Positions 10,431 to 19,736 of a stretch of 64,000 nt of DNA are shown here, piece by piece. The notes below the pieces were generated by a model. It ran no database searches and was not told the origin of the DNA. It worked only from the letters and a program-made list of their open reading frames with translations. The translations under genes were made by a program, and so were the position numbers. How positions within the stretch are numbered: the first letter of the stretch is position 1; every line of letters starts with the position of its first letter. The stretch is from Emticicia aquatica (GTDB taxonomy: Bacteria; Bacteroidota; Bacteroidia; Cytophagales; Spirosomataceae), in assembly GCF_923079645.1 (NCBI RefSeq), contig NZ_CAKLPY010000002.1, positions 1,178,001 to 1,242,000 of the forward strand, in the 5' to 3' direction.

Positions 10431-10587
10431 TTTAGTTGATTTTTATGTGATAAAAGTTAAGCTGTAAAGTTCGGAATTTCTTGGCTACGAACAATAAAAT
10501 TATTGAAAACACCTTATTTCTAATATTTTGTCAAATTTTGGCTTTTTAAAACATTGGTTTCTTTCTAAAAACCGCCAGAAAAGTCTA

Positions 10588-11412
10588 TTATTTTTTCATT
10601 AAATACTCAAATTTCAGAATATATCCATTTCCCCCATCTCCTTCTGATGAAATGTATAAATCACCATTTGGAGTAAAACAAATGCCTTCGGGTTGTAAAA
10701 ACATTTGTGGATTAAGCTCAATCAAGTCGTTTTTCTCGCCTTTTGGCGACAAAATCAACAACTTTTTCCCTTGTGAAGAAATAACGTATAATTCGCCTGT
10801 TTGCGGATGTACAGCAATACCTGACGGAGCAAATGTTTTTTTACCATCATCCCCTCTTATCATTTCCTCAGTGATTGTCATATATTTGCCAAACTTCTCT
10901 GTTTCTAGAGAGTAAGAGTAAATCGTTTTCTTGTCATTTTTATCCTTTTCCTTTTCTTTCGTAACCAAAAGCAAAGCATTTGTAGTTGGATTATATCCCA
11001 AACCTTCGTATTCTTTCACATCTTCATTGGTACAATCAATCTTTCTTTCGCTCGAATCATTTATTTTAAATCCTTTTATTTTTCCATTGCTTTTCATAAT
11101 AAAGATTTCATCATCAACCACTTCAATACCTTCATAGTCGCCATTTTTACCAATATCAATCGTTTCTACAATTTCTTGCGTAGTCAAATCATAAATAAAA
11201 ACTGTTCCTTTTTCATCATTTACACATGCCAAACGATTTTCTTTGTAATACGATAAACCCGAAATCTCTTTAAGTTTCTGCGGTAGTTCCATTTTTACAC
11301 TCGGTTTTTCGATATTATAAAGCAGTACATAATCGGCTTTTTTCTTCGGGAAACAGGCAATTGCAATCAATGCAATGACAATAAATACGATAATAATTTG
11401 TAGAATGTTCAT
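10588..11412 (-). CDS. SdiA-regulated-like beta-propeller protein
   Basis: This 274-residue protein has an N-terminal hydrophobic anchor (residues ~3-20) with a possible lipobox ending at AIAC. A repeated beta-propeller-like pattern follows. Phrases such as LKEISGLSYY, NGDYEGIEVVDDEIF, YEGLGYNP, FAPSGIAVHP and LQPEGICFTPNGDLYISSEG match the SdiA-regulated/esterase-like family. The biochemical role of the family is unclear; repeated acidic YEG/PSG/PEG loops resemble calcium-dependent propellers such as phytase-like proteins. It probably sits in the periplasm, membrane-anchored. Confidence 0.8.
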   Translation of the reverse strand: MNILQIIIVFIVIALIAIACFPKKKADYVLLYNIEKPSVKMELPQKLKEISGLSYYKENRLACVNDEKGTVFIYDLTTQEIVETIDIGKNGDYEGIEVVDDEIFIMKSNGKIKGFKINDSSERKIDCTNEDVKEYEGLGYNPTTNALLLVTKEKEKDKNDKKTIYSYSLETEKFGKYMTITEEMIRGDDGKKTFAPSGIAVHPQTGELYVISSQGKKLLILSPKGEKNDLIELNPQMFLQPEGICFTPNGDLYISSEGDGGNGYILKFEYLMKK

Positions 11413-11432
11413 CTTTGGGAATATTTAAAACA

Positions 11433-11470
11433 ATAAAGCAACAGCCAGAGAACTCTAACTGTTGCTTTAT
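11433..11470 (-). terminator. Terminator after the DUF2795 gene
   Basis: ATAAAGCAACAG pairs with CTGTTGCTTTAT in a perfect 12-bp stem. On the minus strand it follows the stop codon at 11513 and is followed by TGTTTTAAAT. Confidence 0.75.
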
Positions 11471-11512
11471 AATACATGATAAAGAAGAAATTAGTGAACT
11501 AGACGTTCATGC

Positions 11513-11734
11513 TTAATATTCATCTTCATTAAAGAAAAAGTCATCTTTGGTCGGATAATCGGGCCAAATCTCCTCAATGCTCTCATACGGTTGCCCGTCG
11601 TCTTCAAGTTCTTGCAGGTTTTCAATAACTTCAATGGGTGCTCCCGAACGAATCGAAAAATCTATCAACTCATCTTTTGTAGCGGGCCACGGAGCGTCCT
11701 CTAAATACGACGCAAGTTCGAGTGTCCAATACAT
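11513..11734 (-). CDS. Small acidic DUF2795 family protein
   Basis: The 73-residue product begins MYWTLELASYLEDAPWPATKDELIDFS and ends in a strongly acidic tail (DDFFFNEDEY). The YLEDAPWPATKDELIDFS...GAP.EVIENLQELEDDGQPYESIEEIWPDYPT pattern is the DUF2795 family as found across Bacteroidota. Its function is unknown. It has its own promoter with a short leader of about 34 nt, and its own terminator, so it is a single-gene unit. Confidence 0.9.
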   Translation of the reverse strand: MYWTLELASYLEDAPWPATKDELIDFSIRSGAPIEVIENLQELEDDGQPYESIEEIWPDYPTKDDFFFNEDEY

Positions 11735-11774
11735 AGTTCTTAATCCTTTTTAGTGTAACAAAAAATTTAGGCTG

Positions 11775-11804
11775 CAAAAGTATAACAAAAATTAACTTCT
11801 CAAA
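11775..11804 (-). promoter_or_regulatory. Bacteroidota-type promoter for the DUF2795 gene
   Basis: Read on the minus strand, TTTG (11804-11801), an 18-bp spacer and TACTTTTG (11782-11775) match the TTTG/TAnnTTTG promoter form. Expected start of transcription is near 11768. Confidence 0.6.
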
Positions 11805-11943
11805 TGAAATAACGAAAAAATCTACTTAATTTCAAACGTTTTTAATGAAAAATATTGTAAAAATCATAAAAAACATTTACTTAAAAACTAAAATTGACTG
11901 ATAATCAATGAATTAAGAACTGTTTTTTCTCAAAAAATATTAT

Positions 11944-12276
11944 ATGAAACGCTTTACACTTGCCCTTGACTTGGTTGATAACCCAACATTAATTGCCGAA
12001 TACGAAAAATATCACGAAAAAATTTGGGACGAAATCACCAAAAGTATTCTTGATTCGGGTATTATTGACATGGAAATTTATAGAATCGGAAACCGTTTAT
12101 TTATGATTATGGAAACCGAAGATGACTTTTCATTCGACAAAAAATCAGAAATGGATGGCAGCAATCAAAAAGTTCAAGAATGGGAAAATCTTATGTGGAA
12201 ATATCAACAAGCTCTTCCGATGGCTCAACCTGGTGAAAAATGGCTATTAATGAACCGAATTTTCAAACTAACCTAA
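11944..12276 (+). CDS. L-rhamnose mutarotase (RhaM/DUF718) family protein
   Basis: The 110-residue protein matches the full length of the RhaM family. It contains EYEKYHEKIWDEITKSI near the N-terminus and MEIYRIGNRLFMIMET in the middle, and ends with the ...GEKWLLMNRIFKL pattern. Members interconvert anomers of L-rhamnose or L-fucose. No other gene for deoxyhexose use is in the window, so the actual sugar is open. It forms a single-gene unit with a strong terminator. Confidence 0.85.
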   Translation: MKRFTLALDLVDNPTLIAEYEKYHEKIWDEITKSILDSGIIDMEIYRIGNRLFMIMETEDDFSFDKKSEMDGSNQKVQEWENLMWKYQQALPMAQPGEKWLLMNRIFKLT

Positions 12277-12285
12277 TTCATAAAT

Positions 12286-12326
12286 AAAATGAGTGAATGA
12301 TGTTTTAGAAACACATTCACTCATTT
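12286..12326. terminator. Bidirectional terminator between the mutarotase and the PspC-GIN gene
   Basis: AAAATGAGTGAATG pairs perfectly with CATTCACTCATTTT (14 bp) around a 13-base loop, between two convergent genes. Confidence 0.8.
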
Positions 12327-12347
12327 TACAAATTTTATTATCTACAC

Positions 12348-14855
12348 TTATTCTCGACTAATTTTACTTGCTCCGCTTGTGCTTGAATTAAAATCTTTCA
12401 CTTTGCCAAAACTCGCGTGGCTTGCACCACTAGCTTCTGCTTTCACCTGATTAATTTCCATTCTTTGAGCATCAATCGTGCACGCACCGGCAATCTCCAA
12501 ATCAACTTTTTCAGCCGAACCTCTCAAATCTGCTTTTGAAGCACCCGTAGCATCAAACTCAAGTTTTCTTACTTCTACATCAATGGCAGCTTTTGATGCT
12601 CCCGTCAATTGAATCTCTAGGTCTTTATTTTTATCTTTAAAGCCGATTACTTTTACCGATGATGCTCCCGAAATATCAAGCCCTTGCAAAGCTGGCATTG
12701 TAATATTTATTCTGACCGTTTGGTTATGACGATTAAAGGTAAATTTATCTTTATGTCCAATTTCGAGGGTATTACCATGCACTTCTAAATCGAGGTCATC
12801 TAGTTCATCTTCATTATCCGAATCAGTAATAATACTGAATGTGTCACCTCTGCGAACTGTTACGACAAACGCTCCACCAGCCTCGATTCTATCAAAACTT
12901 TTTAAATCAAATTTCTTTTCGTGCTGTCCTTTTCCTTCAAAAATGCCATAATCAAAAGCCGAATCATCATCGCCATAATTATTTTCGTTGAGAGCTTCTC
13001 GTTCCTCTTCGCTTAGTTTCGGACAATCTCTACAAATCATTCCAGAGTCACGTTTCATCACAAAAACATATTTATCAACATCGTCGCCGTCAATATCAAA
13101 GTTTTTATTGTCCCAATCATGGCGATAAACACTATGATAAAATGATTTAGTGATTTTGAAAGGTTTGTCAAAAGGAATAAAAAGTGTCATTTCAAGGTCT
13201 TGTCCACGGAAACGAGCATTTTCTGGTAATATTATTTTTTGGTCGAAAGACAAAGAAGAATCTTTTTGAACAATATTATACAAAATATTTTTGGCATTTG
13301 CCTCGGCCTCAGCCCTTGTACGGCCCGACGCCTCAAAACGTTGTTCAAGTTTCAAATCTGTTCCTTCATAACCTTCTAAATTTACATCTGCATCATCTTT
13401 AATCTGCATTCCGTCAAAATTATCTTCTTGGTTATTATTGGCATCTAGCACTAAAGTTTTTCCAGCAAGTGTAAATGGAAAGTTTTTGGTTTGTTCAAAG
13501 TGGCCTTTTTTCTTGAAATTTAAAGCATATTTTGTGGCCAAAATACCCGTTCCCATCAAACCAGCCAACCAAAGCCCTAACAATGAAATCCAAAAGTTAC
13601 GATTACCAATTCTTCTATTCGACAATAAGGTTAATCCTGTCAATAATAAAGCTAAGAATGGTGTAAACATAGCCAAGAATGCAAAGAAGCCAGCCATTGG
13701 ATGAATATCTTGTGTAAAAATCTTGAATGGGCTGTTATCAAAAAACTCTGTTCCTTCAATTCCTGATGCTACTCCAAAAAATGCAGCAACAGCCGCTACA
13801 ACACCAACAATCATTACCAAAGAAAAAATCATCAACACGATTCCTGCCACAACTCTTGCTACTGGCCCAAGATGTTTCAAAACTTCACCTAGAGCTTTAA
13901 TAACCATTCCAACTAAGCGGAAAGGAAACAAAAGTACCTTAGTCAAACCATTTTCAGGGGCATTTTTATCAACATTTATGCTTTCTTTAATGTTAGTTTC
14001 GATGTTTGAAAGTGTTACTGGTTCACCTTTCATTTCCATTTTTTGGGTAAGTGTTTGAGCTTTAGGAGCTACAATCCAAAGAATGATATAAGCTAAAAAA
14101 CCTGTTCCAAACAAAAATACGCCTAATACGAAAAGTAAACGAATAACCGTAATATCAACCCCAAAATAAGCGGCCAAACCACTACAAACGCCGCCTAAAA
14201 CTTTATTATCGTTATCTCGATAAAATTTCTTGACTTTTTTGTCTTCGTCCAAATTGGCATTTGGTGGAAACACAACCCAACATACAAAATAAGCTAAAAA
14301 AACAAATCCTGAAAATGGACCTAAATCATCATTAATTGGCGGTAATCCGAGGAAAAGAAACAAAAATATAATTCTCATCCAAACCACGTCAATATTAAAA
14401 TAATGTGCCAATCCAGACAAAACGCCACCCAAAGCTTTACGTTTCACATCACGATAGAGACGTTTAGGATTCGTAGCTCCAATCGACGGTTGAGGATTGT
14501 TATTTGTAGCGTACGTGTTTTCAGTATTTGCAGATTTTGGCTCTTGAGTGCTAGCTTGCTGGCTATTTTTTAAGTCTTCTTCTTCTTCAATCGCCTCAAA
14601 ATCAGCTACGCTTCCCATTGACTTTATTAAGTCATTTACGCCCTCAATGGTAATTACAGGTTGGCTATCTGATTTTTGATTTGTCCAAAATTTTTCGGCA
14701 ATACGAGCTTCGATATCGGATACTATTTCTTGGCTTCCTTCATAAGACGAAAAATATTGTTTTATTGAAGCCAAATAGTTGTTGAGCTTTTCGTAGGCAT
14801 CTTCTTCAATATTGAAAACCATGCCGGCTATATTAATCTGTATAGTCTTTTTCAT
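12348..14855 (-). CDS. Double-PspC, GIN-domain (DUF2807) inner-membrane protein
   Basis: The product has 835 residues. Residues 1-95 form a cytosolic region resembling the start of Bacteroidota PspC proteins (MKKTIQINIAGMVFNIEEDAY). Two PspC domains follow at ~131-198 and ~209-266, each with the (R/N)K(A/V)LGGV.SGLA.YF core and membrane helices. More membrane segments lie between about 320 and 460. The C-terminal region (~640-830) is a GIN/DUF2807 domain with repeated TGASK-type turns, a likely beta-helix outside the membrane. PspC proteins are linked to envelope stress. It lies 59 bp downstream of padR in one operon, so PadR probably controls its own gene and this one. Confidence 0.9.
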   Translation of the reverse strand: MKKTIQINIAGMVFNIEEDAYEKLNNYLASIKQYFSSYEGSQEIVSDIEARIAEKFWTNQKSDSQPVITIEGVNDLIKSMGSVADFEAIEEEEDLKNSQQASTQEPKSANTENTYATNNNPQPSIGATNPKRLYRDVKRKALGGVLSGLAHYFNIDVVWMRIIFLFLFLGLPPINDDLGPFSGFVFLAYFVCWVVFPPNANLDEDKKVKKFYRDNDNKVLGGVCSGLAAYFGVDITVIRLLFVLGVFLFGTGFLAYIILWIVAPKAQTLTQKMEMKGEPVTLSNIETNIKESINVDKNAPENGLTKVLLFPFRLVGMVIKALGEVLKHLGPVARVVAGIVLMIFSLVMIVGVVAAVAAFFGVASGIEGTEFFDNSPFKIFTQDIHPMAGFFAFLAMFTPFLALLLTGLTLLSNRRIGNRNFWISLLGLWLAGLMGTGILATKYALNFKKKGHFEQTKNFPFTLAGKTLVLDANNNQEDNFDGMQIKDDADVNLEGYEGTDLKLEQRFEASGRTRAEAEANAKNILYNIVQKDSSLSFDQKIILPENARFRGQDLEMTLFIPFDKPFKITKSFYHSVYRHDWDNKNFDIDGDDVDKYVFVMKRDSGMICRDCPKLSEEEREALNENNYGDDDSAFDYGIFEGKGQHEKKFDLKSFDRIEAGGAFVVTVRRGDTFSIITDSDNEDELDDLDLEVHGNTLEIGHKDKFTFNRHNQTVRINITMPALQGLDISGASSVKVIGFKDKNKDLEIQLTGASKAAIDVEVRKLEFDATGASKADLRGSAEKVDLEIAGACTIDAQRMEINQVKAEASGASHASFGKVKDFNSSTSGASKISRE

Positions 14856-14914
14856 TGTTTTAATGATGAATGAGTTTTGAATTAATCAAATCAATCAAGT
14901 TTGCTATATTTTAT

Positions 14915-15244
14915 TTACTTTTTGCTTATAATCGTCCCAACCGACTCCGAAAGTTCGTTCCAAGTATTATTCAAGTTTTCCAAAAATAATAACCCTGTTT
15001 CTGTCAATACATAGTATTTTCTGGGCGGCCCTGATGTTGATTCTACCCATTTATAATCTAATAGACCAGCATTTTTTAGCCTAGTTAATAATGGGTAAAG
15101 CGTACCTTCAACAACCATAATTTTGGCGTTGATTAATTCGTAAAGAATTTCGGAGGCGTAAATTTCACCCCTCGAAATTATGTGCAGAATACAGTACTCC
15201 AAAATTCCTTTCCGCATCTGCACTTGGGCGTTTTCTAAATCCAT
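14915..15244 (-). CDS. PadR family transcriptional regulator
   Basis: The 109-residue protein has the PadR winged-helix pattern: MRKGILEYCILHIISRGEIYASEILYEL, then MVVEGTLYPLLTRLKNAGLLDYKW and the wing GPPRKYYVLTETG. Short PadR proteins of this size act as dimeric repressors that respond to small molecules or envelope stress. It is followed by the PspC-GIN gene, a pairing common in Bacteroidota, and is probably autoregulated. Its leader carries a strong Shine-Dalgarno sequence that can be hidden in a hairpin, and it has a good promoter upstream. Confidence 0.93.
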   Translation of the reverse strand: MDLENAQVQMRKGILEYCILHIISRGEIYASEILYELINAKIMVVEGTLYPLLTRLKNAGLLDYKWVESTSGPPRKYYVLTETGLLFLENLNNTWNELSESVGTIISKK

Positions 15245-15252
15245 ATTTTTAA

Positions 15253-15270
15253 CTCCTTTTTTTCAAGGAG
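15253..15270 (-). promoter_or_regulatory. Strong ribosome binding site of padR buried in a hairpin
   Basis: On the minus strand, AAGGAG (15258-15253) lies 8 nt before the padR ATG. Twelve bases upstream is CTCCTT (15270-15265), its exact complement. They can form a 6-bp stem with a GAAAAA loop that covers the site. Confidence 0.5.
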
Positions 15271-15328
15271 GAATTTAAAAAGTTTAAGTTTTCTTTATTT
15301 CTCAACTTCTATTGATAAATTGATGGCA

Positions 15329-15359
15329 CAAAGATATAATAAGGTACTATGCAATGCAA
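15329..15359 (-). promoter_or_regulatory. Bacteroidota-type promoter for padR-pspC
   Basis: On the minus strand, TTG (15359-15357), a 20-bp spacer and TATCTTTG (15336-15329) match the TTG/TAnnTTTG form. The implied leader is about 78 nt and includes the hairpin over the padR ribosome binding site. The 312-bp gap 15245-15556 holds this promoter and no gene that I can support. Confidence 0.6.
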
Positions 15360-15556
15360 GATACTTGGTTAAAAACTTTTTACATTTCTGATGAAAGGCA
15401 AAAAAAATGTTTAAATCTTGTATTTTTGATGATGAAAATTTGAGAATTTTAAAGAATTTTTGCCTCTTAGTATTCAACTCTACGCAATTCTTTATACTTA
15501 GTTATGCAAAAAGATGTTTTCTAACCTAAAATCTAAATAAAAGTTGCTCTAAAACC

Positions 15557-16624
15557 TTGCACCGAAAAATCATACATATTGACATGGATGCTTTCTTTGC
15601 GTCTGTTGAACAACGTGATTTTGCCGAATTACGAGGAAAACCTGTGGCTGTTGGTGGAAGCAGCGAGCGTGGTGTTGTGGCGGCAGCCAGCTATGAAGCT
15701 CGAAAATTTGGTGTTCGCTCGGCTATGTCGTCTCGGATTGCTAAACAAAAATGTCCAAATCTTATTTTTGTCAAACCTCGTTTTGAAGTTTATAAGCAAG
15801 TTTCAAGAGAAATTCGTGAGATTTTTTTGGAATATACGCCATTGGTTGAGCCTCTTTCGCTTGATGAGGCCTATTTGGATGTGACCGAAAACTTAAAAGG
15901 CATTGCTACCGCAACAGAAATAGCACAAGAAATAAAAATCCGAATCAAAGAAAAAACGACATTGACCGCCTCTGCGGGTGTTTCGGTGAATAAGTTTTTA
16001 GCGAAAATTGCTTCTGATTATCGAAAACCCGATGGACTTTTTGTAATAAAACCCGCTCAAGCTGAAGCTTTTGTAGAAACGCTTGAAATCAGTAAATTTC
16101 ATGGCATTGGAAGAGTTACAGCCGAAAAAATGCACAAAATGGGAGTTTTTACTGGAAAAGATTTACGAGAAAAAAGTGTTGATTTCTTGACAAAACATTT
16201 CGGAAAAGTAGGCCGATATTATGCTGATATTTCACGTGGTGTTGATAATCGGCCAGTAAATCCTGATAGCATCAGAAAATCGGTTGGCGTAGAAAACACT
16301 TTTAATCATGATATTTTTGAACCCGATGAACTTTATCGTGAACTCGACGATATTGTCGAGCAACTTTGGCGACGCATGGAACGAGCCAATGCTTATGGCA
16401 AAAGTATTACGCTGAAAGTAAAATTTGCTGATTTTGAGAGCATTACTCGAAGTCGCACGTCGCAACTATCGGTTATCGACAAAGGTTTTTTAGCAAAAGT
16501 TGCCTACGAAATGCTCAATCATTTAATTCCGATGCCCAAAGACGTTCGCTTGATGGGTGTTTCGTTTACAAATCTCGAATTTGCTGATGAAATGATTGGG
16601 AGACAACTCACCATCGGCTTCTGA
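15557..16624 (+). CDS. dinB: DNA polymerase IV
   Basis: The 355-residue Y-family polymerase has the N-terminal catalytic motif HIDMDAFFASVEQRD, the SLDEAYLDVT motif with catalytic Asp-Glu, and SAGVSVNKFLAKIASDYRKPDG. Thumb and little-finger domains follow. It performs error-prone translesion synthesis. The only start that keeps the conserved leading strand is TTG at 15557 (MHRKIIHIDMD); the first in-frame ATG would remove catalytic residues. It is followed after 82 bp by the fusion gene on the same strand. Confidence 0.95.
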   Translation: MHRKIIHIDMDAFFASVEQRDFAELRGKPVAVGGSSERGVVAAASYEARKFGVRSAMSSRIAKQKCPNLIFVKPRFEVYKQVSREIREIFLEYTPLVEPLSLDEAYLDVTENLKGIATATEIAQEIKIRIKEKTTLTASAGVSVNKFLAKIASDYRKPDGLFVIKPAQAEAFVETLEISKFHGIGRVTAEKMHKMGVFTGKDLREKSVDFLTKHFGKVGRYYADISRGVDNRPVNPDSIRKSVGVENTFNHDIFEPDELYRELDDIVEQLWRRMERANAYGKSITLKVKFADFESITRSRTSQLSVIDKGFLAKVAYEMLNHLIPMPKDVRLMGVSFTNLEFADEMIGRQLTIGF

Positions 16625-16706
16625 ACTTTCATAAAACCGCTTTGACATTATTCTTTTTTGAACCTAATACATTTAATTTGTGCGGTTAAACCTCTAATCT
16701 CATTTT

Positions 16707-19700
16707 ATGACCGAGCCAACTTATCAACAACTACAAATTTCTGAGCCACTCGCAGAACAAATTGCAATAGATTTTTTCGAAATAAAAGGAAAAGCAAAGG
16801 CTTTACCTGGCGAAATTGACTTCAACTTCAAAATTACGAGTACCAATAAATCTTATATTTTAAAAATAAGTCGCCCTGAAGCTGCTCTCGAATACCTGAC
16901 TTTTCAAGACGAATTGTTAAAACATCTTGAACAAAACTCACCTATTTTCAAATATCCAAAATCTTTTAGAAATATTAACGGAAATGGCATTTTCAACTAT
17001 ATTGATGCTTTTGGAAATACAAGAAAAATTCGGCTTTTAGAATGGATTGATGGAAATCTTTATTCAGCAATCAATCCTAAAAGTAATAATCTGCGGTATT
17101 CGCTCGGGTTACAATGTGGACAAATTACGCATTGCTTGCTAGGTTTTAATCATACTTTGGCTCATCGTACCTTCGATTGGGATTTGGCAAATGCACTTTG
17201 GGTTGAACAATATTTAGGGCTTTTTTCGGAAAAAGAACTCAAAATTGTAAGTTTTTTCATTGAGAAATTTAAAAATATTCAACCGCAATATCAAAATCTT
17301 AGAAAAAGTACAATTCACAATGATGCGAATGACAATAATATCATTGTTTCAAATCATTTACAAAACCCTGTTGTAGAAGCAATTATCGACTATGGCGACA
17401 GTGTTTATTCGCAGATTATCAATGATTTATCTGTTGTTTTGGCTTATGGAATCATGGATTTTGAAGACCCATTAGAAGCATCCAAAGCAATTATTACTGG
17501 CTATCATGAAAGTTTTCCTCTTTTAGATCAAGAATTACAAGTGCTTTATACCACAACCGCCATGCGTTTGGTGATTAGTGTGACAAAATCTGCCATCAAT
17601 AAAAAGAAAGAACCCGAAAATAAGTATTTATTAATCAGTGAAAAATCGGCGTGGTTGCTACTTGAGCAATGGATGAATATTTCTGAAAATTACGCTTACT
17701 ATTCGTTCAGAAAGGCTTGTGGTATGACGCCTTGCAAAACGTATGATGAATTTATTAATTATACACAAAATACGATTTGGTCGATTGAAGATTTGATTCC
17801 CGAAAGTATAAATAAAACCATCGTTCCACTTGATTTGTCGATTGCTTCAACTTTTATTGGCAATTTTAGTAATTATATCAATTCGGCGGCATTAGATGAT
17901 AAAATCAGTCGAAAAGTAAAGGACGAAAATGTGCTTTTCGTAGGTGGCTATGGCGAAGCACGACCGATTTATACAACCGATGCTTTCAAAATAAAAACCA
18001 ATGAAGGCTACGAGCATCGCACGATTCATATTGGGGTTGATTTTTGGATTTCTGCCAATACTCCTATTCATGCTTTAGAAAATGGCGAAGTTTTTAGCTG
18101 CCATAATAACGACCATCCGAAAGATTATGGCCCAACACTTATTCTGAAACATCATATAAATGATTTAGTATTTTATACGCTTTATGGGCATTTGACGAAG
18201 GAAAGTTTGGTCGATAAATTTGCAGGAAAACCCATTAAAAAAGGCGAAAAAATAGCTAATATTGGCATAGACAGCGAAAATGGTGGTTGGTCTCCACATT
18301 TACATTTTCAGATAATCTTAGATATGCTAGGGCATGAAAATGATTTTATTGGTGTTTCAACGCCCAATAATTGGCCTATTTTTTCGAGTATTTGTCCTGA
18401 CCCTAATTTACTTTTCAAAACGCCACTTTTAGCTGCAAAAAAACGAACCGACCATCTCGAACAAATCAATTACCGAAAACAGCATTTGGGTAAAAGTCTG
18501 AGTTTATCTTATGACCAGCCATTAAAAATTGTGAGAGGGGAAATGCAATATTTGATTGATGAATTTGGTCAAAAATATTTAGACACCGTCAATAATGTTG
18601 CTCATGTGGGGCATGAACACCCAAAAGTTGTTGAAGCGGGTCAACAACAAATGTCTATTTTAAATACAAATACTCGCTATTTAAACGATGAAATATTACA
18701 ATTTGCTGAGGAATTATTAAACACATTTCCCGCCGAATTATCAGTACTCCATTTTGTAAATTCGGGCAGCGAAGCCAATGAACTAGCGATGAGAATGGCA
18801 AAAGCTGTTACTGGCGAAAAAGATATTATTGCCTTAGAAATTGGCTATCACGGAAATACACAAGGGTGTATCGATATAAGTTCTTATAAATTTGATGGAA
18901 AAGGTGGTAAAGGTTGCCCCGAAAATACGCATATTGTTCCATTGCCCGATGCTTTCCGAGGGATTTATCAAGGCGAAAACACAGGAGTTAAATACGCCAA
19001 ACATGTGGATGAAGCCATTCAAAAAATACAATCGAAAAATAGAAATGTAGCGGCATTTATTGCTGAAAGTATTGTCAGTTGTGGCGGACAAATAGATTTA
19101 CCCGAAGGTTATTTAAAAGACGCTTACCAATTTGTAAGAAAAGCAGGAGGCGTTTGCATTGCCGACGAAGTGCAAGTTGGCTTTGGTCGTGTTGGCAAAG
19201 CTTTCTGGGGTTTTCAGTTGCACGGCGTAGTGCCAGATATTGTTACGATGGGTAAACCGATTGGCAATGGTCATCCATTAGCTGCCGTTGTCTGCACACG
19301 AGCGGTAGCCGATGCTTTTGCAAACGGTATGGAATATTTCAATACTTTTGGAGGAAACCCTGTTTCGTGTGCTATTGGGCGACAAGTTTTGCAGGTCATC
19401 AAAGAAGATAAATTACAAGAAAATGCTTTAGATGTGGGCGAATATCTAAAAAATCAACTAAAAGAACTACAAATAGTCCATCCAATTATAGCCGATGTGA
19501 GAGGAGAAGGTTTATTTTTGGGAATCGAATTGGTTGACGAAAATAAAAAACCTTTGCCCGAACAAACGAACTATTTGGCTAATCGCATGAAAGATTTTAA
19601 GATTCTGATGAGTGTAGATGGTCCGCAGCATAATGTACTCAAAATTAAGCCACCGATGTGTTTTTCAAAAGAAAATGTCGATTATATGCTGGAGGTTTTA

Positions 19701-19736
19701 AGTAAAGTTTTGAGGGAGAGCTTTATGGAGTTTTAA
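16707..19736 (+). CDS. Three-domain fusion: APH-like kinase, M23 peptidase, class III aminotransferase
   Basis: The single 1009-residue frame joins three enzymes. Residues ~20-340 are an aminoglycoside-phosphotransferase/hydroxylysine-kinase-like fold with catalytic loop H204-N-D206...N211 and metal-binding D228. Residues ~420-570 are an M23 (LytM) domain with H441-xxx-D445 and H531-x-H533 intact. Residues ~590-1009 are a class III PLP enzyme with DEVQVGFGR (D820) and K850 in TMGKPIGNG. The last domain resembles AGXT2L-type phospholyases, and the kinase resembles their upstream partner. That suggests phosphorylation, then elimination, of an amino alcohol or hydroxylated amino acid; the substrate is inference. 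No signal peptide is visible, which is odd for an M23 domain. Confidence 0.9.
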   Translation: MTEPTYQQLQISEPLAEQIAIDFFEIKGKAKALPGEIDFNFKITSTNKSYILKISRPEAALEYLTFQDELLKHLEQNSPIFKYPKSFRNINGNGIFNYIDAFGNTRKIRLLEWIDGNLYSAINPKSNNLRYSLGLQCGQITHCLLGFNHTLAHRTFDWDLANALWVEQYLGLFSEKELKIVSFFIEKFKNIQPQYQNLRKSTIHNDANDNNIIVSNHLQNPVVEAIIDYGDSVYSQIINDLSVVLAYGIMDFEDPLEASKAIITGYHESFPLLDQELQVLYTTTAMRLVISVTKSAINKKKEPENKYLLISEKSAWLLLEQWMNISENYAYYSFRKACGMTPCKTYDEFINYTQNTIWSIEDLIPESINKTIVPLDLSIASTFIGNFSNYINSAALDDKISRKVKDENVLFVGGYGEARPIYTTDAFKIKTNEGYEHRTIHIGVDFWISANTPIHALENGEVFSCHNNDHPKDYGPTLILKHHINDLVFYTLYGHLTKESLVDKFAGKPIKKGEKIANIGIDSENGGWSPHLHFQIILDMLGHENDFIGVSTPNNWPIFSSICPDPNLLFKTPLLAAKKRTDHLEQINYRKQHLGKSLSLSYDQPLKIVRGEMQYLIDEFGQKYLDTVNNVAHVGHEHPKVVEAGQQQMSILNTNTRYLNDEILQFAEELLNTFPAELSVLHFVNSGSEANELAMRMAKAVTGEKDIIALEIGYHGNTQGCIDISSYKFDGKGGKGCPENTHIVPLPDAFRGIYQGENTGVKYAKHVDEAIQKIQSKNRNVAAFIAESIVSCGGQIDLPEGYLKDAYQFVRKAGGVCIADEVQVGFGRVGKAFWGFQLHGVVPDIVTMGKPIGNGHPLAAVVCTRAVADAFANGMEYFNTFGGNPVSCAIGRQVLQVIKEDKLQENALDVGEYLKNQLKELQIVHPIIADVRGEGLFLGIELVDENKKPLPEQTNYLANRMKDFKILMSVDGPQHNVLKIKPPMCFSKENVDYMLEVLSKVLRESFMEF

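Noticed and set aside
15295..15477. Minus-strand 60-residue open frame upstream of padR
   Set aside because: Low-complexity, AT-rich sequence overlapping the predicted padR promoter; no likeness to a protein family.
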